Assembly: GCA_021234155.1 (NCBI GenBank)
Contig: JAJEKV010000527.1
Coordinates: 94,515-158,514 of the forward strand
Direction of reading: 5' to 3'
Source: Isoetes taiwanensis
Taxonomy: Eukaryota > Streptophyta > Lycopodiopsida > Isoetales > Isoetaceae
DNA: 64,000 bases
Under the pieces are notes generated by a model. That model was not told the origin of the DNA, did not search any database, and saw nothing but the letters and a program-made list of their open reading frames with translations. How positions within the stretch are numbered: position 1 is the first letter of the stretch; every line of letters begins with the position of its first letter. Position numbers and translations under genes: made by a program. Shown here in pieces: positions 46,630 through 56,220 of the stretch.

Positions 46630-47181
46630 ATCTTATGGTTGAAACTTGGTGACGAAGAAATTTGGGCAAGAGAAGGTTTGAGGTGAAGGGTTGGAGAGAA
46701 AAATGAGGTGTCGGATATTTAAAAGGAGGGTCCACGGGAATATTCTCCTACCATAATTACCCCTATTTATTAGCCCCCCCTTATTAATTACAAGATATTT
46801 AATTAATTATTTAACTATTAATGTATATATTAACCTATATTAATTGATATTATCTTTAATTTTTCGAATTTTCCTAATGGTTGAAGTGCAATTTATGAAT
46901 TTCGCCATTTTCACACTGGGCCTCTCGATTGGCATGATTCTTGACCCATTTTAGGTGAAATTTGATGCAGATGCATAATTTTCACTCCAAATTTACTAGA
47001 AAATTCGTTTGCCTCTCTCAAATCTTCGTCTAACACTTAGCCTAATTCGACCCACTACCTAGGAGAAAAAATTTTTCCCCATTTTTTGGTTCGATGGTGG
47101 AATGTTTATTCCACACCCTATAGGCCTGTTAGACTACTTCATGGTTATGGTCAGGTGCTAGTTCTTGGTCAACCAAGAACA
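46630..47181 (-). other. Chromovirus 5' leader
   Basis: AT-rich untranslated leader between PBS and the first ORF (minus orientation), including a stretch of TTAATTAA-like words. A similar leader precedes the related ORF remnant at 16.8-17.2 kb. Confidence 0.7.
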
Positions 47182-47195
47182 TGGCTCTGATACCA
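47182..47195 (-). other. Primer-binding site for initiator tRNA-Met
   Basis: Minus strand TGGTATCAGAGCCA, complementary to the 3' end of plant tRNA-iMet (including CCA), two bases after the LTR end (...GCCACA AT). Confidence 0.95.
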
Positions 47196-47197
47196 TT

Positions 47198-48846
47198 GTG
47201 GCAGCTCCACTGCTAAACATGCGGCCGGAAATGCGGCTTTCGGCAGGGAAATCCCCATCGGCTCGACAACCGCATGGGCCCTTCATCTATCCGCTCACGG
47301 GGGTGACCGGGTGCGGGGAAGGGAACTTCTGAAGGTGTCTTGCGTGCCGTCCCCTATGGGCTCCTATAGCAGTGAGGCGATAACGCGTCGAGAACTAGCA
47401 TCAACATATACAACTACTACCTCGAAGGTGGTGCATCACATATAAACCAAGGCAAAGATGATAATCACGAACCATAAAGCAGGGGAGAGCTCCTACCCGG
47501 CTCGGACTTCGTAGGGAGGGTGGCCCGACCCGGCTAGGCCTCAAGATAGAAGCAGGGCCAGGAGTCATGGCGATGGCGGGGGCTGGCATAGGCTAATGGC
47601 TAGGGTTGACCACTCCCATCGCCCCTCCCGTGCATACTGCGGATGGGCTAGATCGGGGCTCTCGGCCGGGACTCTAGCCTTCGGGATCGCGCAATCCGTG
47701 GCATCACCCATCGGGACTGCTCCGGGTTGCATCTCCACAGTCGATGAGGCGAGGAAGGGTTGCATCTCCCCTTCCGGGGTCTAGAGGTGCCGTGGGCGGC
47801 TAGAGAATCGTGGCGACACCGCGATTCGTGCCCGGCCCGAACCCCCAAAGCGAGAGCCAAGCCCTCCCTTGCGGCTCTCGAGGCGGGGGGCAACACCATT
47901 GCCCGGGAGGTGTCGGACCCATGCCGGCCCACCGCAGTGGCCGACCATAGGCCTAGCCCACTATGGGATCCCCGAAGCCCCCACTTTCGGCGGGGATCCT
48001 CCCTCCACTTTCCCTCTAGCCCCTGTTATCAGTCTTTGAGTCATATCATAGCCTCAATAGCACGGTGGGCTCCTATGCCGGGCGCAACTAATAGGGAACT
48101 AAGGGATCTACTCTAGGAGCATACTACATATGGCTCTAGGTCTCTACCCCCTTCCCAATACAAGAGGAGCAAACATGATCAACCATCATCACATAATCAT
48201 CATGAGAATAATCATAAGAAGAACATCTTAACCTAATCATACAACTAACTAATAGTTAGGGTTCCTTGATTAGGGTTCAAGATGTTGAATATGGAGTTCT
48301 AGGATGGCTCTACTCTAGATACAAAATACTAGCACATCTGGATTGCTAATTCGGATGAGCTATCACAACTACTATCCTACATACCTGCTCCTGATGCTCT
48401 CCCTCCAGATCCGGGCGCCTCCATAGTCTTCGACTCACAAGGCTTTGTTCCTCCTCCAAGAGCGGGTCTACCTGCTTTGGAACTCTTTGCACCGACCTAT
48501 GCCACAGCGAGCGATGTTGAAGCGGGTTTCGAACAAGTAGTTGAGTCTCTCGGGGTGCTAGGGCTGGAAAAGAGGTCTAGGGTTAGGGTTTATGCCTATA
48601 TAAGTTAGGTCCACCTAGGATGCCCGCGTGGCACCAATCGGGTGAGTCTGTGTGGCGGTGCCCCAATAGGTTAAGGCCACATGGATAATGGCTTAACCTA
48701 TGGTTGGCTAAGCTATGAGAATAACTTAGCCATGCCCCTAGTAAAACAATCTATGGTATACAAGGTATGAAGATAGACTTGCTATGGTGAGATCGCATGA
48801 ATATCACGTATTTTAAAGCGAAGATATTCCCCTGTGGACCGTCTGT
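47198..48846 (-). repeat. 5' LTR of the chromovirus
   Basis: Plus-strand start TGTGGCAGCTCC at 47,198. The right edge is set by alignment with the other LTR (GGACCGTC at 48,836-48,843), although the terminal CA is altered here (TGTGG follows). It carries TATATAA at 48,597-48,603 and the telo-box-like CCCTAACCCTA beside it, which would drive minus-strand transcription into the element. Confidence 0.9.
48578..48603 (-). promoter_or_regulatory. Chromovirus promoter: TATA box plus telo-box
   Basis: Minus-strand TTATATAGGC followed at once by ATAAACCCTAACCCTAGACC. Both elements are conserved between the two LTRs in an otherwise indel-rich area. Start of transcription is expected 25-35 bp downstream (about 48,565), inferred. 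Confidence 0.6.
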
Positions 48847-49973
48847 GGCCGATGATCCGGGCATGGCATGCCCTTTTGGTTGAATTGGAGCCTAAAGACT
48901 GTAACCTGAGTACAAGAGCCGTGAGGTAGAAAGCCATCATGGAACAGGTCTGGCAAGAAAAGCAGGGAAAACACAGCAAAAGAAAGGGGGTTTGATTTGT
49001 ATAAGACTGTAGACAGTAATCGAGCTCACAGATCTCGGGATTCGGCTGTCCTAGCATTGCCAGAGATTAGAAATACTAAACTACGACAACCGAGGTAGAC
49101 ACAGATCAATGACAACAGGAAAATCGTGACAAGAACAAGCTCTGCAACCCAACTATTTCTGTAAATTACTTCCTGAAAACTCTACCTCTTTCTAAGACAG
49201 CCAAAACACCTCTTATTTCTCTAAAGTAGACAACTGAGCCACAATAAGCAGAAGGATTGAACTGAGAAACTGAACCCAAACTTTTCCTCAAACAACTGAA
49301 TCGAAAATTATCCTTAGCAAACTATTCTTTAGCACAATTGACAAATATTTAGAGTCTCCTGGCAGATTTATCACAGATTTTAGAGCCAAAAAACACCTAG
49401 CAAAGATCCTTTTCCACATCCAAAAGGGTTAAATCCCCCATTTCATATACTTAACTCTGCCCTTCCCTATCTCTGATGCAGATTAGATTTTTCCTCTTAG
49501 AAATTAAGGTGTTACCTTTGTCAATGATGCCCTTAGCTGCTGAGTCCAGGGCCTTGTGCAACTGCAAATGGTGCTCTAAATCTGCGAAGGAGTCCTCCAA
49601 TTGATTCAAGAAATTGAACTGCTTGATATTTTCGTGATACTTCAAAACATGGATTCTTGGTCTCTTGCTCTTTTGTTGGAACTCCTCTTGCAAAGATGAG
49701 ATCTTGGATTCCAATGCCAGAACAGCTTCTGCCTTAGAGTCATACAGATCATCCAATTTCGCCTGCAGCCTGCCTTCCATGATGCCATTTAAATTTCCGA
49801 TTTTGGCTTCCAACCTGCCCTCCATGGCTTTAAACCATGCCGGAACCCCATCAGAAGCCTCATCAGCAGACCTCTTCCGAAGCTTTACAGTACTAGCCTT
49901 TGGAGCCATAGAAGACTAGCGTGGATGCCGAGAACGTGGATGCCAAGACTGTAATGCACTGGCTGCGCCAAAC
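48847..49973 (-). mobile_element. Right part of internal region X2
   Basis: Resumption of the LTR element internal region interrupted by the chromovirus. Next to the LTR (49,974) the minus strand starts GTTTGGCGCAGCCAGTGC, a possible TGGCGC-type primer site, and the ORF below starts 64 bp further on. The part 48,860-49,440 has no coding I can support. Confidence 0.55.
49451..49909 (-). CDS. Coiled-coil, gag-like small protein of the non-autonomous LTR element
   Basis: An intact 152-codon frame from ATG at 49,909, the first ORF after the LTR. The N-terminus is basic (MAPKASTVKLRKRSADEASD), then two related segments (GRLEAKIGNLNGIMEGRLQA and neighbours) with heptad-like Leu/Ile spacing, ALESKISSLQEEFQQKSKRP, and a Lys-rich C-terminus. 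Size, position and coiled coil would fit a short structural (gag-like) protein, but there is no zinc knuckle and no recognised family. No pol is present in this element, so mobilisation would need enzymes from another element. It is open despite heavy decay around it. Confidence 0.5.
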   Translation of the reverse strand: MAPKASTVKLRKRSADEASDGVPAWFKAMEGRLEAKIGNLNGIMEGRLQAKLDDLYDSKAEAVLALESKISSLQEEFQQKSKRPRIHVLKYHENIKQFNFLNQLEDSFADLEHHLQLHKALDSAAKGIIDKGNTLISKRKNLICIRDREGQS

Positions 49974-50108
49974 TGTAGCAAAAAAGGACGGGAGATGCAA
50001 GCAAGCTGATGAAAAGGAAGGAGTGAGAAAACTACTAAATAGCCAGCTAGGAAAGAAAAGGACAAGAGAACTAAGCTGCTAAGCGCCGCCATCGTATTTC
50101 TAGAACTT

Positions 50109-50143
50109 CGTTTACTTTCTATTCGGTGAAACGAAAGTAAACG
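50109..50143. other. Hairpin module, type 1
   Basis: CGTTTACTTTC (50,109-50,119) and GAAAGTAAACG (50,133-50,143), identical to the hairpin in LTR copy A. Confidence 0.85.
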
Positions 50144-50576
50144 TCATTTCTAGAACTACTAAGGCAAAATGAACAAGAATGCTGCATCTCGGCACCTCCT
50201 TTATAACAAAACAAATGTACATGTTGTAGATACATGACGAGTTAGTGAAACCATTATGATCGGGATTAAAAAACCTCGCCCTCGCGGGTTTTCGAGGAAA
50301 AACCCTAACCATAATAGCATCACTAACTTATGTCCGGTCCAAAGTTCTAATAAGGTAATAAGCCAAAACCCTCATGCTCACTAGCCTTGTTGGGTGAAAT
50401 ATCTGAGAATAATAATACGATCAAATAGACAAACTCCATGTTTAAAATGGCCTTCTCAATTGATCTTTAACAAGTGACTAGAGTGCGATTCGCTTGACCA
50501 AGATGAGTAACCATTTTAGTGCGTGCTTTTGACACCTTCCTGCATACACAACAAAAGGAAAACCAAGCCACTAGGG

Positions 50577-50674
50577 GCCCTCAGTCACGAGGGCCTCATC
50601 CATCCGAGGCGAGGGGCCTCATCGAGCCAGGAGGGCCTCCCAAGCGAACGAGGGCCTCCATCCCGAACACGAGG
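50577..50674. repeat. GGGCCTC minisatellite in LTR copy B
   Basis: Five to six irregular units around (GA)GGGCCTC, the counterpart of 34,728-34,832 with different spacers and unit lengths. Confidence 0.8.
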
Positions 50675-50860
50675 CCTCACTATGTACCAAAACAATATAT
50701 GGGATGAAGGGGGGAGGGAGGTGGGCTTGCATAGGCGTTACAAAAAGGAGGATGCACAAAGAGGGCTGATGAGAAAGAAAGGGGCGTGGAAGGAGTTAAA
50801 TAGGAACTATGGAATAGGACAAACTAACTAACTACCTAACTAACAGCGGTTCTAGAACCT

Positions 50861-50893
50861 CATTTACCTTCTATTACTGAAGCGAAGGTAAAT
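50861..50893. other. Hairpin module, type 2 (compensated)
   Basis: CATTTACCTTC (50,861-50,871) pairs with GAAGGTAAAT (50,884-50,893). Relative to type 1, a G-C pair became A-T and a T-A pair became C-G, so pairing is kept; the basal pair is lost. Confidence 0.85.
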
Positions 50894-50955
50894 CTCATTT
50901 CTAGAAGCGCTCACGAAACACATGGACAAGAATGCTGAAAAAGAGGCAGAACAAA

Positions 50956-52515
50956 TGAGCAATGTGATCCAGGTAAGCACTATAAATGAGACGGAAGGGC
51001 CAAAAAAGAAAAGAATATATATCAACCATGTAAACACCTAGAGCACTCAAGGGCCAGCGCCTTGACAATATTTTAAGAAGGTTCACCATGGTACAAACCT
51101 CTAAATTCTCAAGTTCATCACAAGGCAAAATTGTCTAAAAATAATGAGAACCAAATAAAGCAAGATAGGAGTTAAACACCTTTAAAAGGCACGCACAACA
51201 ATACTACTAAGAAGTAAGAACGACAATGTCTCTAATGTGGTACAAACTCCTAAGTTAACAAGCTATGGACAAGGCAAAACTAATAAGAATTATGAGAACC
51301 AGATACGGAGGAATAGCGGAATATTCAGCAAGATGTTAAGGGTTTGAACACACAACCTTTCAAGTCACAAGGCTAACAAGTTACCACCACAGTACTAATC
51401 CATCCCATGTCATGCAGTAACTAAAATATTCCAGAAGAATCTATGGCAAGAGCTAAATACCTTCAATCAGTTAGCCAAAGTCACAAGTCCAAGTTCTCGG
51501 GATCCTGCAACCGACCACAGGCCAGTGAATTTCTTTGGCGACCAATAATGGAATTTACCCAAATAGCGGCCACCCGGCAAAAGTTACTCAAACAGGATTA
51601 AGGCCGGATTAAAAGAACTGGTCGATTTGTCATCAAAGCACTTCTTCTTAGCCTTTGGAAGCGACAATCTCATCTCTCTTCAATTCGACCCAAATTGATT
51701 CTGTTCATCAAAAGATCTTTACAAAAACCAAACAATAACAATCTGCAGCCGCCAGATAGAGAAGTGGCAACAAAAACAAAACATGATCAAAGTTCCTTGT
51801 ATCTCTATCAACTTTAGGATAGATTCTGGTAACAGCAGGCTAACAGCAGTTTTAGGAGCCTTGGGATGGGCCAGAGCAAATGGACTGGACTTCAATTGGC
51901 AAAGAACGAGCAACTTGAGCAAATACTCTATAAAGAGACTGAAACAATGTGCAATCAGAAATGGGCGATCGTAACCTCTGCTTCTGGACGACTTTGGCAA
52001 TGGACTTCCTACCACAGTCTCCTCATCAGATTCTTTTGCAAAAATACACAGACAGCATCTTATGATCTTGCAGGAAATCATTGCTCAGCCTTGATTAGTT
52101 GATTGCCCCTCAGAACTGAGTCGATTTGCTGACAGCCCTTTATCACTGAACTGCTCCGCAGGTTACACTAGGAAGCATCGATGGATAAGCACAAGCCGTG
52201 CAGAGAAAGAAGCTCGAAATAAATAATCCACAAAGGATCCAGATATGACTCAAAGCCCAATTTGGAGACAGGAACCGGCGCCTCCACATAAGCCGATCAG
52301 AAAAAAAGCAAAAAAGGGGCGCCTTAACAGGGCAATTGACAAACAGCAAAGGGAAAAAGGATGCATTTGCATCAGCCTAAAGAATTAGGGCTGAACAACC
52401 GCACCTGCCGAAGAATTAGGGCTTCATACCGCTAGCACAAGAAACAAGGAAGATTGTGAAAGGAACGAAACAGCAAAAGGGGAGCAGAAGCACAACAAAG
52501 CTGTGGAGATACAGA
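50956..52515 (-). mobile_element. Internal region X1 of the non-autonomous LTR element
   Basis: About 1.56 kb between LTR copy B and LTR copy C, starting on the left like X2 (AAAAAGAGGCAGA, AGGGCCAAAAAAGAAAAGAATATATA). No equivalent of the coiled-coil ORF of X2 is intact. The minus frame 51,719-52,081 (120 codons, hydrophobic) has no recognised domain. GAATTAGGGCT is duplicated near 52,382 and 52,413. Confidence 0.5.
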
Positions 52516-52752
52516 TGCCGCTTGCATAGACGTTACAAAAAGGAGGATGCACAAAGAGGAGCTGATGAGAAAGAAAGGGGACGTGGAAGGAGTTAAATAG
52601 GAACTATGGAATAGGACAAACTAACTAACTACCTAACTAACTTCGCAGTTCTAGAACCTCATTTACCTTCTATTCTGCGAAACGAAGGTAAATCTCATTT
52701 CTAGAACTGCTACGAAACACATGGACAAGAATGCTGTTATGATCGGGATTAA
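52516..52752 (-). mobile_element. LTR copy C, cut on its right by a MITE
   Basis: Contains the type 2 start module (CTTGCATAGACGTTAC..., hairpin 52,660-52,693, ACATGGACAAGAATGCTG), followed directly by TTATGATCGGGATTAAA, which in copy B lies about 65 bp further from this module. Homology stops at 52,753, where the MITE begins. Confidence 0.7.
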
Positions 52753-52754
52753 AC

Positions 52755-52971
52755 CCCGCTGCCCATCAATTACCAAGTGTCATACCTATTTGCACCCACT
52801 GCCCATAGGCATTATGCGTGCTAATTGTGGGCATCAAGGTGCACTTACGTTATATTATTTTAATGTCCATGACGCCCTACAACAGGCCACTCCAACTATG
52901 CATTACGCTTGATAATTGATGGGCAACGAGGTGCAACTATGCCCTACACTTGATAATTAATGGGCAGCGGG
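52755..52971. mobile_element. Small MITE with 25-bp terminal inverted repeats
   Basis: The left end CCCGCTGCCCATCAATTACC (52,755-52,779 in full) and the right end (52,947-52,971) are inverted copies with two mismatches in 25. An additional inner GATAATTGATGGGCAACGAGGTGCAA unit (about 52,911) duplicates the right end. The element is about 217 bp and non-coding. I cannot see a certain target duplication, so the superfamily is open. Confidence 0.7.
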
Positions 52972-53014
52972 TGCAACGACGCCCTATAGCAGGCCATAGG
53001 ACGGGTCTATAGAT

Positions 53015-53095
53015 TGTGCGACTATGGACGATCTCGAATTCGAGACATACATGTTCTAGGACTAGTGTGTTACTATTCAGCCACGAGTTGTTATC
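53015..53095 (-). mobile_element. 5' fragment of the SINE family of 9.0 kb
   Basis: Minus-strand AGTAACACACTAGTCCTAGAAC and GTCTCGAATTCGAGAT align with the A-box to B-box part of the SINE at 8,989 (GGTAACACACTAGTTCCTTAG, GTCTCGAGTTCGAGAC). The 3' body is absent. Confidence 0.65.
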
Positions 53096-53099
53096 GAGT

Positions 53100-53760
53100 G
53101 ATTTTGCGCTTCAACATGGTGCGTCAGGGTGGTTCCCCTGCCAAAACATAAAAAGAAAATGCATAACCCCTTATCTTTTCTTTGAGTATTTTGTATTTTG
53201 GCATTTTAACATACATCAAGGTAAATGGGTCCGACAGATCTGTGATCGTTCTTATCCAAAATTACAAGTGCCTTCCAAAAACCTCTAGAATCAGGTCAAG
53301 GCTTGATGTTAAGCTTGACATCGTAGAATCGAATGGGGGAAGCCATCTTGCTACCCCATGACCTGTGTCAAAGCCATTCTTGCTGCCCCCGTGACCTGCA
53401 AAATTTGGAAGCACCTGCAGAATCTAGGAGCGCCACAACATCCTCTCCATATGATTTTCAGCTGTTATAGTCCTGAATATAAGGGCGTAATCTGCTTAAA
53501 TTGCATGCATTTATTAGTGGCATCCTGAACATTAGATGGGAAGGTACCTCCTTGACTCATGATGCACTGCAGCCAACAAAAATAAGACAGAAAATCTTAC
53601 ATAACTTGTTAATGGTCTATTCCGATATTTCTTGAAGAATTTGCTTTTCATGTGACATCAAGCAACATTGAAATGCTGAACATTTTGAAACTAGCATTTG
53701 CATCATTGCTTCCTACAAAATTATTTTGGTTTCAATATGAATAAGAATCAATGATCCCAG
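53100..53760. other. Region downstream of the minus-strand gene; no feature recognised
   Basis: AT-rich. It may hold further 3' exons or the 3' untranslated region of the gene at 53.76-54.71 kb. I find no clear poly(A) signal or additional coding. Confidence 0.35.
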
Positions 53761-53763
53761 TTG

Positions 53764-54711
53764 TCAATTTCCTTCAAGCTGACGTCTATGCATCCTTGTT
53801 GTCTTTGCTGTTATACAGACAGATGAAATGGTGACATCTCTGATTGGTTGCAAACCTGAACACCAAAAAACTTTAGCGATGAATGAAATACCTGCACATA
53901 TGGCACTGTTACTCATGCCAACTGGATCACAGCTATAATTCATGTAAAGCTGATTTGTTGTCCTTGGGGTCTTCAGATTTAGGGGAATATTGTCAGTAAT
54001 GTGTCCGCTGCAAGACAAAATCTCAGCCTCAGTGCGCAGAAACCCTTGAAATTAAGTAGAACAAAAATACCTAAGGTAGCTCGCATTCCTGCAATCAAAG
54101 CATTTAGTGCCGACATGACTTCGCGAAATTTCTGGATTTCTATTTCGGGGGGCATTTGGATGATAAGCTACAAGTTTTTTGTTTGACGATGTGCTTTCTT
54201 CTCCTATTTTTCTTACCTGACTCTGATAAAATGAATTGGTCCTGCCATTCTTTCTCCATAAATTTCATCAAGGCCATGAATGCTAGCCTTTTTAAAAAGC
54301 CAATTTTTATATACAGAATCCTCTATTATATCTTATTCAGTCTTTTCCCTAGAAGTTCCCAATTATCCGAGATTCATTTTCTAATAAACATAGAGAACTT
54401 ACGTTTCATCCTGGAAAAGAGGTCTGACAGCATAAGCATTTGGTGCCTTGTATCCAGTCAATATTTGGCGGTGAGGAACCTGCAAACAGGCCATAAATTT
54501 TCACATGGCTTTGAAGCTAAACGAAGAGCACAAGGGAAAGAAACTTACAGCAAATAGGTCTCCAGATCCTGTCATACGAATAAGCCTGACAAGTGTACGT
54601 GTTTGGCCCTCATATTTGTTTTTTCTACCAGGAAAAACATGTTTTGGTGGTTCATGCCAGTGGCATTTAAGGTTTGCTGACTGTGGACCAGGGCCTCTAA
54701 TAGGGTCTGCA
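53764..54711 (-). CDS. 3' exons of an unidentified glycoprotein-like gene
   Basis: Four exons join in phase with consensus splice sites: 54,549-54,711 (donor GTAAGT; contains ANLKCHWHEPPKHVFPGRKN), 54,403-54,479 (acceptor TTTGCAG, donor GTAAGT; HRQILTGYKAPNAYAVRPLF), 54,071-54,118 (acceptor GAAG, donor GTATTT; HVGTKCFDCRNASYL) and from 54,007 (acceptor TTGCAG; GHITDNIPLNLKTPRTTNQL, then NYSCDP). The last exon either splices at 53,892 or reads on to a stop at 53,764. Introns are 63-284 bp. Several Cys and N-glycosylation sequons (NAS, NYS) suggest a secretory or ectodomain protein. I cannot name it. It may belong to the same gene as the exons at 63.4-63.8 kb. Confidence 0.6.
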
Positions 54712-54719
54712 CTACATAC

Positions 54720-55394
54720 TAACATTAGAATGAGAAAGGAGCAAGTACAATAAATCTCTAAGATATGGCACATCATAAGTATTATAAAGGAATGCAATGT
54801 GACTTTGAACAATGGCAAAACGTCCAGTTGCTGCCACTTCTCATTTCAAAACATGAATCAGGACATATTGATGAGCTAATTCAACAAGGGGGGGATGAGA
54901 TTTGGTATTTTAGGTGATAGCTGTGTTGTTTGGTAGCAAGCAAGATAACTTTTATCAAAAAGCTTTTACTTAAGAATAATCATCCATTTCTATGAGATGC
55001 TTTCTTTGTGTATTTGGTAGCATCGGGGAAAATATTTGAACAAACTTGCAAGGATATCATGCTTGGGATTGCGAGGAAGGCACTAAATATTACAACATCT
55101 TTGAAGCAAATATGCGACTCCATAAACCCTTTGGTCTCCATAGACAATAAACCCCGAGAATGCCCTAGATTAAATGTGAATTATTTCATTATTGGCTCTT
55201 TGTCCCATCTTTGCTTTGTTTGCGGCGTCATGGAATAGACTCACGGAACATTTAAATCAACTAGGGGGCATAATCTTTTAAACTAACTAAGATGAAGCAA
55301 TGTAAGCAGGGCGTAAGGCGCGTCGTCTTGGAAAAAAGTGAAACAAAATTTAAGTGGCGATAACTCATATCCTCACGAGAAAACATATTAGAAT
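54720..55394. other. Probable intronic or intergenic sequence
   Basis: AT-rich sequence upstream (minus sense) of the exon at 54,711. No further exon could be supported. Confidence 0.35.
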
Positions 55395-55700
55395 TTACCG
55401 TAATGGCGAGGATGTTCTTACGCCTCCTTCATGATGATGATAGTGGTTCTCAAGCTGGCAATGTTCTTCGTGGAAATGATGGTGATGCTCCTTATGATCA
55501 TCATATGATTTTTTGGTCTTGGGGGCTGCGGTGTTGGAAAAAGGCAAATTAGGGCGGCGTGTTAAGAGATAAAAAACATAACTCATTTTGGATATATCCA
55601 CGCCATTTTGGATCAATTCAATTTTGAGAAGACTTGTTGGAGCAAATAAACTTCGCCCACTATTTGTTGAGGCCACTCTTAGCATCGCATCCGGTGCCAA
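55395..55700 (-). CDS. His-rich hypothetical open frame
   Basis: A 101-codon minus frame starting MAPDAMLRVASTNSGRSLFA with a C-terminal KEHHHHFHEEHCQLENHYHH segment. The His run comes from ATG/ATGATG-type repeats (GATGATGATAG...GGTGATG). No family, splice sites or promoter were recognised. It could be chance or a fragment. Confidence 0.2.
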   Translation of the reverse strand: MAPDAMLRVASTNSGRSLFAPTSLLKIELIQNGVDISKMSYVFYLLTRRPNLPFSNTAAPKTKKSYDDHKEHHHHFHEEHCQLENHYHHHEGGVRTSSPLR

Positions 55701-55869
55701 AAGGCCGATGTTTTTTCCCTCCAGCGTGGAGAATTTCTTATGGCAAATTGTATGTCTTTTCCTCTAACCTGGATGGAATTTTTTTAATGGCAAAATGTAT
55801 TTTTGGGTAACTATTATAAACCCCCTATATTAGGGGCTTATTACACGACAAATATGTCTTATGCAAGTG

Positions 55870-56220
55870 TATCATTTTATAACATGATTGTGTCACGTAA
55901 CATAAATACTAGAAGTATTGTTATATATCATGGTTGTATCACGTGTCATTGTCATGTGTCATATACTACTACAAGTATTGTTATATATCATGGTTGTATC
56001 ACTTGTTAGTATCATGTGCCATATACTACTAGAAGTGTTGCTATAAATCATGGTTGTGCCATGTGTCATTGTCATGCGTCATATACTACTAGAAGTGTTG
56101 CTATACATCATGGTTGTGTCATGTGTCATTGTCATGTGTCATGTACTACTGGAAGTGTTGTTATGCATCATGGTTGTATCCTGTGTCATTGTCATGTGTC
56201 ATATACTTCTTGTTTACTAT
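55870..56220. repeat. Minisatellite with an exact 60-bp period
   Basis: Five to six head-to-tail units (for example starting at 55,921, 55,981, 56,041, 56,101, 56,161) of the type TATATATCATGGTTGTATCA CGTGTCATTG TCATGTGTCA TATACTACTA. A first, decayed unit starts near 55,865 and a scrambled end reaches about 56,290. Differences are single bases. The unit length is a multiple of three, which keeps the frames 55,803-56,009 and 56,016-56,249 open. Confidence 0.95.

Larger units (their letters stand above)
35730..48846 (-). mobile_element. Nearly complete Ty3/gypsy chromovirus with an extra upstream ORF
   Basis: A minus-strand element of about 13.1 kb: 5' LTR at right (47,198-48,846), PBS 47,182-47,195, extra ORF region 46,629-43,359, gag to chromodomain 42,983-38,283, PPT 37,368-37,380, 3' LTR at left (35,730-37,367). 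Order PR-RT-RH-INT and an integrase C-terminus of the [14 protein letters not shown]...VFHVSLL type plus a chromodomain identify a plant chromovirus. About 4.2 kb between 5' LTR and gag is extra for this clade. The coding is split by many 1-3-bp indels, so the copy as read here is non-functional. I see no clear 5-bp target duplication. It is inserted in another LTR element. Confidence 0.9.
49974..50955 (-). mobile_element. LTR copy B, shared by the two internal regions
   Basis: Bounded by TGTAGC on the left and ...GGCAGAACA on the right (TG...CA). It contains the start module twice: type 1 hairpin copy at 49,985-50,185 and type 2 copy at 50,700-50,938. Between them are the GGCCTC minisatellite (50,577-50,674) and a GGTTTTCGAGGAAAAACC foldback (about 50,287-50,306). 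Left neighbour X2 and right neighbour X1 are both internal regions, so this LTR serves two elements. That arrangement is produced by recombination between LTRs of tandem copies. Confidence 0.65.

Noticed and set aside
48594-48604. CCCTAACCCTA as interstitial telomere repeats
   Set aside because: Only about two units are present and they sit at a fixed place beside the TATA box in both LTRs, so telo-box is the better reading.
35674-48875. GCATGGCATGC near both outer sides of the chromovirus as a target duplication
   Set aside because: The copies are about 50 bp and 10 bp from the LTR ends, not adjacent, and are too long for a gypsy target duplication.
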